Assembly: GCF_026210795.1 (NCBI RefSeq)
Contig: NC_089435.1
Location: 1,860,001 to 1,924,000, forward strand
DNA: 64,000 bases
Source: Rhizophagus irregularis
Lineage: Eukaryota; Glomeromycota; Glomeromycetes; Glomerales; Glomeraceae
Reading direction: 5' to 3'
Translations under genes and position numbers: made by a program
Notes under the pieces: model-generated
Seen by the model: the letters and a program-made list of their open reading frames with translations, nothing else
Told to the model about the DNA's origin: nothing
Database searches by the model: none
Shown: positions 10,948 to 20,248 of the stretch, one piece after another
Layout: each line of letters begins with the position of its first letter
How positions within the stretch are numbered: position 1 is the stretch's first letter

Positions 10948-12150
10948 TATGGCAAGCCGAGTTGGACATAATTATCAGACATTGTGCGATAAAATATCAA
11001 GCATGGCTTGACAAAATGTCACCCCGTGTCTGACATTTTACCTGTTTATGCTTGATTTTCATCTGTCCCGTGCTTGATATTTATCTGTACGTGCTTGATA
11101 TTTTTATCTGTTCATGCTTGATGTTTATCTATCACGTGCTTGATATTTTTATCTGTTCATGCTTGATGTTTATCTGTACGTGCTTGATGTTTTATCTGTA
11201 TGTGTTTGATGTTTATCTGTACGTGCTTGATATTTATCTGTACGTGCTTGATATTTATCTGTACGTGCTTGATGGTTTTATCTGTACGTGCTTGATGTTT
11301 TTATCTGACCATGCTTGACATTTTTATCCGTCCGTGCTTTATGTTTTTATCCATTTGTGCTTGATATTTTTGTCCGTCTGTGCTTGATGTTTTTGTCCAA
11401 CTGTATTTGATTTAATCCAACTATGCTCAATAATTTTATCTTTGTCAAAAATTAGTTTCTTTGTCAGCACAGGGTTGATATTTTGTTGGTCACATGTTTT
11501 AAGTTTAGCGTAGTTTTAAAAAATTTTTTTTTTTTTATTGGCTTTTTTTTATAAACAAATTTTGTAGAGAATTTTTATTTTTAATATAGGCAAAGGCTTA
11601 GTTTGATAGAATTTCTTTGGGAATTTTTTTAATAAGATTTTTTTTGATAAAAAATTTCGTTAGAAAATTTTTTTCATTGATAGGAACATTTCTGAGTTTT
11701 TTTTTTGATGATAATTTCGTTAAAAACTTTTATTTGATAGAAATTTTATTGGAGAATTTTTTTTTTGATAAGATTTTTTTTTTGATAGAAAATTTCGGTA
11801 AAGAATTTTTTTTTTAATAGAAGGGAAGTTTTTTTTTGATAGAAATTCTTTTGAGAACTTTTTTTAATAGGTAAAGAATCTTTGAATTTTTTTTTAATAG
11901 GGGAAAATGTATTTTTTGATGGAAGATTTTCGTTAGAAATTTTTCTTAATCAGGGATATTTTTTTTGATTGAGAATTTCATTAGAGAATTGTTGGTTGAA
12001 AAGTTTTTTTATTTTTTTGATAAAGAATTTTGTTAGAAGTCTCAATAGAAAATTTTATTGAAAATAGTTTTTTTTTAATAAGGGTATTGAGAATTTTGGC
12101 TTGAAATTTTTTTTTTTAATAAAGAATTTCATTAGAGATCTTTTTTTATA
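10948..12150 (+). repeat. Left inverted arm of the 8.9-kb element
   Basis: In order: a unique-looking ~90 bp terminal segment, a minisatellite (about 11030-11420), a short spacer with TTTGTCAGCACAGGGTTGATA, then a T-rich block (about 11517-12150) of GATAGAAATTTTnnnGAGAATTTTTTT-type units. All appear in reverse order and complement in 17256-19833. Confidence 0.8.
11030..11420 (+). repeat. Minisatellite, unit GTGCTTGATATTTATCTGTA
   Basis: There are about 17 units of 20-24 bp built on (C/A)GTGCTTGATRTTTTTATCTGT with variation in the T-run and in the last bases. Frames across it are repeat artefacts (IYLYVLDIYLYVLD). The inverted counterpart lies at 18470-18690 and 19595-19760, split by the nested element. 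Confidence 0.85.
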
Positions 12151-12734
12151 AAATTAAAAAAAATACTAAATTACATTAATAAGATTAAGATAAAATTAAA
12201 AAAAACTATGATAGAATCCTTAATAGCATAGTAAATTAAGCAAATTTTATATACTAGTAAAGCTCCGCATGAGCCGACATAAATTAAAAAGTTAATAATG
12301 TTAACTTTAAGAAAAGTATATAGCAGAAATTTGTTTGAAGTGTTTTTTCTTTTTATTATTAATTGGAAACATTTTTGAAAATCTACTATTTTAAATACTT
12401 TTAATATATAAATAAAAATTGGGATTGCCTGGGCGATCATCGCCTGGGTTTTTTTTTCAAATATATATGTACTATCTAATTTTTGATCGGTTATTATTAA
12501 AAAGATATTTTTTAAAAAAATTTTTTTGCAAATATATTTATTCAAAATATCTTATTTAATTAAATTTTATTTACAAATATTAAAATTTAAGTCACATTTA
12601 CGATTTTAAAGAAAAAAATCACCATATTTATTTTTATTGAAGTGTACAAATAAAAGAAACAATAACAAGAAATAAAAAAGATAAGTAAATTACAATGATC
12701 AAGGAAAAAGATGCTAATAAAAAAATAAAATAAC
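12151..12734. other. Inner flank of left arm, no gene recognised
   Basis: This is the start of the unique core of the large element. A minus-strand frame at 12171-12545 is isoleucine/lysine-rich without a recognisable domain. A GCCTGGGCGATCATCGCCTGGG palindrome-like motif lies near 12427. I did not call a gene. Confidence 0.35.
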
Positions 12735-13357
12735 AATGGGTAATGGAAAGTAATAGAAGATGAAAGGGAATAAAAAAGAGTAATGAGAAGTGATAGGAAA
12801 CAAAAAGGAGAAATAGGACATGATGAGAGACGAAAAGGAGTGATGGGAGACGAAAAGAAGTGATTGGAGACAAAGAGGAGTGATGGGAGATAAAAAAAAG
12901 TGATGGGAAGATTAAGAGGAGTGATGGGAGACAAAAAGAAGTGATGAAAGACGAAGAGGAGTGATGGGAGACGAAAAGAAGTGATGGGAGACGAAGAGGA
13001 GTGATGGGTGACGAAGAGGAGTGATGGGAGATAAAAAGGAGTGATGGGAGACGAAAAGAAGTGATGGGAAGATTAATGGGAGACGAAAAGAAGTGATGGG
13101 AAGATTAAGAGGAGTGATGGGAGACGAAAAGGAGTGATAGGAGATGAAAAGAAGTGATGGGAAGATTAAGAGGAGTGATAGGAGACGAAAGGGAGCGATG
13201 GGAGACAAAAAAGAGTGATGGGAGACGAAAAGGAGTGATAGGAGACGAAGAGGCGTGATGGGAGACGAAAAGAAGCAATGGGAGACAAAAAGGAGTGATG
13301 GGAGACGAAAAGGAGCGATGGAAGATTAAAAGAAGTTATGGGATGACGAAGAGGAGT
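12735..13357. repeat. Minisatellite, unit GGGAGACGAAAAGGAGTGAT
   Basis: There are roughly 30 tandem units of about 18-21 bp, strongly purine-rich on the plus strand (A/G with almost no C), giving strand asymmetry. Variants include AGATTAAGAGGAGTGATGG. Minus-strand frames across it are low-complexity (SPITPLR-type) and were rejected as genes. A purine tract like this could form triplex or G-rich secondary structures; that is inference. Confidence 0.85.
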
Positions 13358-13719
13358 AAAAATTTATTAAAATTGTAAAATTTAATAAAAAATTTCCAAT
13401 AAATTTTCAATCAATTTTTTATCAATATATACAGATCACGATACAAAGTTGTTAGCAATCAGATGATCTAAATTTCATAGTGTTGTTTATTGTGATTGGC
13501 CGTTGTAATAATAAGTTGTATTCCAAAAAAGGAAGGAAGTAGGTCCTAATTTGGTTAGCAAATATGGCAAAACAGGGTCCGTTTTTATATAAAATATATA
13601 TAAACATAATTGAAATTTCGTTTCATTGCAATGAATTTCAATTTCAATTTCAATTTCAATATATCAATTGATTGTTTTTTGGACAGCAGTTGTTTAAATA
13701 AATTTCGTGAATTGAAGTT

Positions 13720-14470
13720 GATCATCATTAACGTCACAGTAAGTAAAAATAATCTAAAATTGGATTCACATGTTATAAAAATTGAAACTTGTATATAGTA
13801 ACTATAAATAAATTAGTTATAATGAAGGTACTTTTTTTATTAATAAAATTGTATTTTTTTATTTGTTTGTTAATTAAATTAAAAATTGTGATTTTTCCCA
13901 TAAATTACACATTTTTTTAAAAAAAAATAAATAAATTTACAAATTGAAAATCGAAAGATGATCATCAATGAAAATAATCTACAATTAAATTCACATGTTA
14001 ATATTAGTTAAAAGAACTAAAGCCCGCAATTAATGACTATAAATAAATTAGTTATAATGAAGCTACCTTTTTTTATTAATAAAATTGTATTTTTTTATTT
14101 GTTTTTTTAATTAATAATAAAAAAAATAAATTTACAAATTGAAAATTAAAAGATGATCATCATTTACGTCACAATGAAAATAATCTACAATTAAATTCAC
14201 ATGTTAATATTAGTTAAAAGAACTAAAGCCGCAATTAATAACTATAAATAAATTAGTTACAATGAAACCACCCTTTTTTTATAGCTATAATTATAAAAGT
14301 GTGGTTTTTTTCAACAGATTATTACACTTTTTTAATAATAAAAAATAAATAAATTTACAAATTTACGTTACAATGAAAATAAACTAAAATTGAATTCACA
14401 GGTTAGAAAATTTAAAGCCGCATATAGTAACTATAAACAAATTAGTTCACCCTTTTTTTTTATCATTTAT
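13720..14470 (+). repeat. Four diverged tandem units of about 200 bp
   Basis: Each unit has AATAATCTAMAATT, TTCACATGTTA, an ACTATAAATAAATTAGTTA segment and a following TTTTTTATTAATAAAATTGT tract. Units start near 13726, 13960, 14152 and 14364. The middle two are the most alike (AACTAAAGCCGCAATTAAT shared). It is non-coding; it looks like an internal expansion of the element core. Confidence 0.7.
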
Positions 14471-14900
14471 TTAATTAATAAAGTAATATTTAACAGTTAA
14501 TGAGATTATGTTATTTCAATCATAAACTATTATATAAATTAATAAATTAATTTTATTATATAAATTGTAATAAATTTTTGATAAAATCAATTTTTTTTCA
14601 ATGTAAATAAATAATAAAATCGCAATTTTTCAATGAAAACTACTTTTTTTTTAAATTTAAATAAATGTAATAAAATCATCATAATTTTGCAATAAAATTG
14701 TAATAAAATCGTAATTTTTCAATAAAATTGCATTTTTTTTAATAAATTTGATAAAAATCAAAATTTTTCATATATTAATAAATAATAAAATCGTAATTTT
14801 TTCAATGAACCACTTTTTTAAGTTTTAAATAAAATGTATCATAATTTTGTAATAAATTGTAATAAAATCACATTTTTTTAATAATCATAAATCATAAATA
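14471..14900. other. AT-rich spacer of short A/T repeats
   Basis: This is filled with AATAAAATCGTAATTTTTCAAT-like short repeats. No gene is seen. Confidence 0.5.
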
Positions 14901-15061
14901 CCCAGTAAATAGTTTTTGTATAAATTTATACCAAACGGGCTCATTGGCTCGAAATTAGCTCAAATTTATGCAAACAATAATCCAAATTTAAGCCCATCTA
15001 GAGCCAATTATATATGGATGAGCCCATTTGGTACAAATTTATACAAAAACTATTTACTGGG
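14901..15061. mobile_element. 161-bp MITE with ~44-bp inverted ends
   Basis: It starts CCCAGTAAATAGTTTTTGTA and ends with the reverse complement; inversion continues through ATAAATTTRTACCAAAnGGGCTCAT, about 44 bp per arm. It is flanked by ATA on each side (14898-14900 and 15062-15064), so the target duplication may be 3 bp. It is non-coding. A 3-bp duplication fits PIF/Harbinger or CACTA-like elements, which I cannot decide between. Confidence 0.85.
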
Positions 15062-15230
15062 ATAATAATAAATAATTGTAATATTATTACTTTTTTTAAA
15101 AAAATAAAATATATTATAAATATATTAAAGTCATAATTTTTTTTATAAATATAAGTAATTCATTTACTTTTTTTCACTTTTATTCATTTTTCATTTTAAT
15201 AGTAATCAGATTCAAAAAAAATTTCGAAAT

Positions 15231-16243
15231 ATGATTGCAAACATTACAACCATCATGTATATACTCTCTGTGACTGATGAAACTATTAATAATGGTTTCT
15301 TGCAGAAAGGCATGGCTATTTCCCGAATTGATAATGAAGATGCATTTCAAATATATAAATTTTACAATTATATGACCTTAATAAATAACACAGACCTTGA
15401 TTCAGATGATGAATCTGAAGTAACTTCGCCACTTAAGGCAGAAAATGTATACTTAATTACAGGAAAATTTTCAACAACTCAAGATGGTTCAATAAACGTC
15501 TCTATTACAACTAATGTACAACTCCTTATCGATAAGGAAGATATTCCTATAATAAAACCAACTGAACATCTTCTTGGAAAGACTTTGGGGTATGCAGAAT
15601 TAACAGAAAGTGGATATACTTTACAAATACAAGTAAAGCCATATTTATCTAAGGATCAATTTACTCCATTTACTGTAAATTTAACTCACCCACCAAATGG
15701 GCGATTTAAGAACGCGTTAACAAAAGCCAGAAAAAATTCAACAGTTCATACAACAGGAGTATTTTTTTTTGCAAAAGATCAATTATACTGTGAAATTTTG
15801 GAATTTCAGTTTGTATCAGCAAAAATAGAATCAGATAACAGTATTGTAGTTCCATGGAAATCAAAATCTGATTCACATAATGAAGGATCTTCAAAATCTG
15901 TTATAGAACAAAGAATTTCTCTCATATAACAAAATTCAACAACACAACCATCATTGTCAATGACACCAACTAAAAATAAACGTAAAACAAATATGACTAA
16001 AATAGCAGATATTTCAAGATCTTTGCTATTACAAAATCAACAAAGTGATGAAATTCATGATAGTGAAACTTCTATTACAAATGAAGAAAATGAAGAAAGA
16101 ATTAATGAAAAGATTGAAGAAAATGAAGAAAGAAATGAAAATATTGAAGAAAATGAAGAGAGAAACGAAAATATTAAAAAAAAAATAATACACCAAAAAT
16201 TTCAAATTTAACAAGAGGTAGAAAAAAACAAAAAACTAAATAA
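15231..16243 (+). pseudogene. Cargo gene of the large element, function unknown, decayed
   Basis: The first open part, 15231-15929, encodes 232 residues, beta-rich in appearance (VYLITGKFSTTQDG, LLGKTLGYAELTESGY, NLTHPPNGRFKNALTKARKN, YCEILEFQFV). TAA at 15927-15929 interrupts it, but the same frame resumes at once (QNSTTQPSLS) and runs to an acidic E/N-rich repeat near 16080-16180. A shift at the A run near 16174-16183 then opens a basic tail (LTRGRKKQKTK, stop 16241-16243) typical of a nuclear-localisation end. So one gene carries a nonsense codon and a homopolymer frameshift. I do not recognise the family; an OB-fold-like DNA-binding role is only a guess from the strand pattern. The start may be preceded by an unseen exon. 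Confidence 0.6.
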
Positions 16244-16269
16244 TGTTTATGAACTAACGTAACCCAGTA

Positions 16270-16900
16270 ATAATCTTTTCTTTAATTTTTTTTATTATCT
16301 GTTCTTTATATTTTATATGTAATAAGTGCTATATTTATTTTTTTTAATAAAATAAAAAATGTATTTTATTTTTTATGTCAAAGAAAAGTGGTTTAAAAAA
16401 AAATTTGAAGTCTACGTAAAATTTAATTGCTGATCATGTTACACATGTCATAGATCACCTGACAAATACGAACTGTTTTTAAAATTCTTTTTTTATTATC
16501 TATTGTTTTTTATATTTTATATGTAATAAGTACTTTATTTATTTTTCAATGAAATAAATGAAATAAAAGAAGTTGCATTTATTATATTTTTATATCAAAG
16601 TATAATTAGTTCAAAAAAAAAAAAATTTGAAGTCAACGAAGTCAACGTAAAATTTAATTGCTGATCGTACTATTATGCATGTCATAGATCACCTGACAAA
16701 TACGAACTGTTTTTAAAATTCATTTTTATTATCTGGTATTTTTTATATCTTATATGTAATAAACATTATATTATTTATTTTTTATTAAAAAAAAAAATTG
16801 AAGTTATTGTAAAATTTAATTGTTGATCCTTAATAATAATATTACAAATATATGTTATAGATCACTGATCATATATATACGAACTATTAAAACTTTCATA
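16270..16900 (+). repeat. Three tandem copies of a ~220-bp unit
   Basis: Copies share GTAAAATTTAATTGCTGATC, GTCATAGATCACCTGACAAA and TACGAACTGTTTTTAAAATT, near 16408-16486, 16629-16722 and 16801-16900 (the last diverged), with TATTTTATATGTAATAAG between them. They lie just 3' of the cargo gene, so they may be amplified 3' flank. Non-coding. Confidence 0.7.
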
Positions 16901-16977
16901 ATAATTTGATTACTAATAATTTTTTTAATAATTTATTACTAACATTAAATCATAATTAATAATAAAACTGAATCAGA

Positions 16978-17103
16978 TGTCCTAAATGGGATCAAATTCA
17001 AACAATGAATTTAAATAGAGATGCATTCAAAGTAGATCCAAATGTGATTAAAGAATATTCTCGCTTGGAACAAATAGCATCACAACCGCTTCCTATTTCA
17101 TAA
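16978..17103 (+). pseudogene. Coding remnant ending in a stop
   Basis: A 41-codon segment (WDQIQTMNLNRDAFKVDPN, then VIKEYSRLEQIASQPLPIS) has normal protein composition, in contrast to its surroundings, and ends in TAA at 17101-17103. There is an in-frame stop just upstream and a CAG acceptor-like site at 16974-16976. It may be the last exon or the end of a lost gene, possibly of the element's transposase. The family is unknown. Confidence 0.35.
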
Positions 17104-18469
17104 ACAAACCTAGATTATCATGTTACCAGTTATCATATAAGTATAATAAAGCAATTAGGGGTTCTTTGAAAAAAGTGTTTATTTGACTATGCATTTATGC
17201 TCATGTTACACCTAATTTTATTTTGAAGGCCGCCGCCAGGCGGCCATAGTGGTACAGTTCTAGTTTATAAAAAAAAAGATTCCTAATGAAATTCTTTATT
17301 AAAAAAAAATTTCAAGCCAAAATTCTCAATACCCTTATTAAAAAAAAACTATTTTCAATAAAATTTTCTATTGAGACTTCTAACAAAATTCTCCATCAAA
17401 AAAATAAAAAAACTTTTCAACCAACAATTCTCTAATGAAGTTCTCAATCAAAAAAAATATCCCTGATTAAGAAAAATTTCTAACAAAAATCTTCCATCAA
17501 AAAATACATTTTCCCTATTAAAAAAAAATTCAAAGATTCTTACCTATTTAAAAAAGTTCTCAAAAGAATTTCTATCAAAAAAAAACTTCCCTCCTATTAA
17601 AAAAAAAATTCTAAAAAAAAAATTCTTTACCAAAATTTTCTATCAAAAAAAAATCTCCTGTTAAAAAAATTATTAACGAAATGATCTATCAAAAAAAAAA
17701 ATCTTACTTATTAAAAAGAAAATTCTATGTTGAAAATTTCTATCAAAAAAAAAAAATTCTCTAATAAAATTCTCCGTCAAAAATACTTTCACCTATTAAA
17801 AAAAATTCCAAAAGAATTCTTTATCAAGGAAAACTCCCTCAGTCCTATTAAAAAAAAATTCTTAACGAAATTCTCTATCAAAAAAAATCTTACTAGTTAA
17901 AAAAAATTTTCTAGTAACGAAATTATCTATCAAAAAAAAAATCTTCCCTATTAAAAAAATTCTTCAAATAATTTTCTACAAAAAAAAAAAATTTTCAATT
18001 AATTCTCTATCAAAAAAAAAATCTCTCCTGTTAAAAAAAATTGTTCCAACAAATTAAGTATATGTCAAAAAAAAAATCTTATTAAAAAAAAATTCTCCAA
18101 TAAAATTTCTATCAAATAAAAGTTTTTAACGAAATTATCATCAAAAAAAAAAACTCAGAAATGTCCCTATCAATGAAAAAAAATTTTCTAACGAAATTTT
18201 TTATCAAAAAAATCTTATTAAAAATTCCCAAAGAAATTCTACCAAACAAAGCCTTTGCCTATATTAAAAATAAAAATTCTCTACAAAATTTGTTTATAAA
18301 AAAAAGCCAATAAAAAAAAAATTTTTTTTAAAACTACGCTAAACTTAAAAACATGTGACCAACAAAATATCAACCCTGTGCTGACAAAGAAACTAATTTT
18401 TGACAAAGATAAAATTATCGAGTATAGTTGGATTAAATCAAACACAGTTGGACAAAAACATAAAGCACA

Positions 18470-18690
18470 GATGGACAAAAATATCAAGCACAGATGGATA
18501 AAAACATAACGCACGGACGGATAAAAATGTCAAGCATGGTCGGATAAAAACATCAAGCATGTACAGATAAAACCATCAAGCACGTACAGATAAATATCAA
18601 GCACGTACAGATAAACATCAAGCACGGTACAGATAAAACATCAAGTACGTACAGATAAAACATCAAGCACGTACAGATAAACATCAAGCA
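18470..18690 (-). repeat. Minisatellite of the right arm, inner part
   Basis: Tandem CAAGCACGTACAGATAAAYAT units are the inverse of the array at 11030-11420. The array resumes at 19595-19760 after the nested element. Confidence 0.85.
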
Positions 18691-19594
18691 TATGGCAAGC
18701 CAAATCGGACAAAAGTCTGTCAATGCACAGATAAATTATCACAGTTATTTCTTTCCATTTTTGGGAATTTTTCGCAGATGAACTGTGATGTTTCGCATTT
18801 ATTATCTGCAAAACTTTCCAAAAATTTTTACAGATATTTTTTCTGAATTTTCCCATTTTTTATTATCTGAACTTTAACAGATAATTTATCTGTGCATTAA
18901 CAGATAATTATCTGAATATTAACAGATAATTATCTGGGTAATAGCAGATAAATTATCATTAAATTTTTATATTTTTTTGTGTGATAAATTAAAAAAAAAC
19001 ATTTTTTAGAAGTCTGAAACTTGTCAAACTTAAACTTTTTTTCATGATTTTTTATTTATTGCTTTACAAGGAAAGTTTTTAATGTTTATTAATATACTTT
19101 TTATAATATTTTGTTAATAAATAATAATTACTTTATAGTTTTTGATACATAATTTATTTATTATATTTTTATCTTACACTATAACAGAATGAATTTTTTT
19201 TTTAATATCTCAATTGTACTATTTGTTTTTAAATTAAACAAATAAATTTTTAAAAATTATTTTAAATTCATACATTTAATACCATTCTCTCTAAAACTAA
19301 AATGCAAATTATTATCTTAATAATTAGAATAATTTATCTGTTAAAATCTGGATGATTATCTGTTAATATTCAGATAATTATCTGCTAATGTACAGATAAA
19401 TTATCTGTTGATGCACAGATAATAAAAAATGGGAAAATTTGGAAAAAATATCTGTAAAAATTTTTGGAAAGTTTCGCAGATAATATATGCAAAATATCAC
19501 AGATCATCTGCAAAAAATTACTAAAAATGGCAAAGAATAACTGTGAAAATTTATCTGTGCATTGACAGACTTTTGTCCGATTTGGCTTGCCATA
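18691..19594. mobile_element. 904-bp relative nested in the right arm
   Basis: It starts TATGGCAAGCCAAATCGGAC and ends with the inverse (GTCCGATTTGGCTTGCCATA); inversion continues for more than 200 bp, through ACAGATAAATTATC and TCTGTAAAAATTTTTGG motifs. CAAGCA is repeated on both sides (18685-18690 and 19595-19600), though the minisatellite itself contains this word, so the duplication length is ambiguous. The first ~25 bp resemble the ends of the large element, so both belong to one family. The middle is AT-rich and non-coding. Removing it restores a continuous minisatellite. Confidence 0.8.
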
Positions 19595-20086
19595 CAAGCA
19601 TGAACAGATAAACATCAAGCATGAACAGATAAAAATATCAAGCACGTGATAGATAAACATCAAGCATGAACAGATAAAAATATCAAACACGTACAGATAA
19701 ATATCAAGCACGGACAGATGAATATCAAGCATAAACAGGTAAAATGTCAGGCACAGTGTAACATTTTGTCAATCCATGCTTGATTTTTCACCCGCCCAAT
19801 GCCTGATAGTTTAGTCCAGCTCGGCTTGCCATATAGGAAATGACGTCATTTCTGGCCATCTTGCCATCCCTAGTTGGAATTTCTCAATGCAGATCAGTGC
19901 ATCGAATGCATTGGAAATAATATGGCCCAAAATTTTTTTTTTTTTGTTATAAATTCTACTTTTGGTTAAATGTTCCTTTCTAGTAGCTCGCTCATGATAC
20001 ATTTGAATAAGAAAAAAAATTTTTTTATCTAAAAAAACTTGTCAAAAAAATATTATTTCCCATAAAACAAATTTCTAAAATAACCA

Positions 20087-20248
20087 ATGGAAACTGAATT
20101 TAGTGAGTCAAATATCTTAAATAAAAATACTGATAAAATAAGTATCAAAAATTGTTTGTATTGCAATATACTTTTTACTGAAAAATTATGGTGTGAAGAA
20201 TGCATTGATTCTTTAGAAATATTAGCAGAAAATGGTGATAACTAAGCA
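20087..20248 (+). other. 5' coding extension of the Sel1-kinase gene, cut off by TAA
   Basis: An ATG at 20087 opens a frame identical to that of the Sel1 ORF. It encodes 52 residues with a CxxC-CxxC pair (CLYC, then WCEEC), and its last residues (LAENGDN) are the start of a Sel1 unit. TAA at 20243-20245 then separates it from AMFNLAICY. The CxxC arrangement resembles the one further down in this same gene (CNIC...WCQKC). The stop is either a real nonsense mutation or a sequencing error. Confidence 0.6.

Larger units (their letters stand above)
10948..19833. mobile_element. 8.9-kb element with kilobase-long inverted arms
   Basis: The left end TATGGCAAGCCGAG (10948) and the right end CTCGGCTTGCCATA (ending 19833) are inverted and flanked by the direct repeat TAGGAAA (10941-10947 and 19834-19840). 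Inversion continues inward about 1.2 kb on the left (to about 12150) and 2.6 kb on the right (from about 17256), the difference being a 904-bp nested insertion and roughly 450 bp of extra A-rich repeats. The core holds a decayed gene (15231-16243), a coding remnant (16978-17103), a 20-bp minisatellite, two medium-period tandem arrays and a MITE. Long arms and a duplication near 7 bp suggest a cut-and-paste DNA transposon (MULE, P or hAT-related). No transposase is recognisable, so the superfamily is open. Confidence 0.8.
17256..19833 (-). repeat. Right inverted arm of the 8.9-kb element
   Basis: This is the reverse complement of 10948-12150, with extra copies of the TCTATCAAAAAAAAA unit (about 17640-18060) and a 904-bp insertion at 18691-19594 that cuts its minisatellite in two. 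A GGCCGCCGCCAGGCGGCC palindrome lies just inside the arm at 17228-17245. Confidence 0.8.

Noticed and set aside
11052-11318. Frame encoding repeated YLYVLDI
   Set aside because: It is the translation of the arm minisatellite, with the inverted copy giving the same peptide; not a gene.
12587-13208. Several overlapping minus-strand frames (SPITPLRLPS-type)
   Set aside because: They translate the purine minisatellite; they stay open in several frames only because the repeat unit lacks stops.
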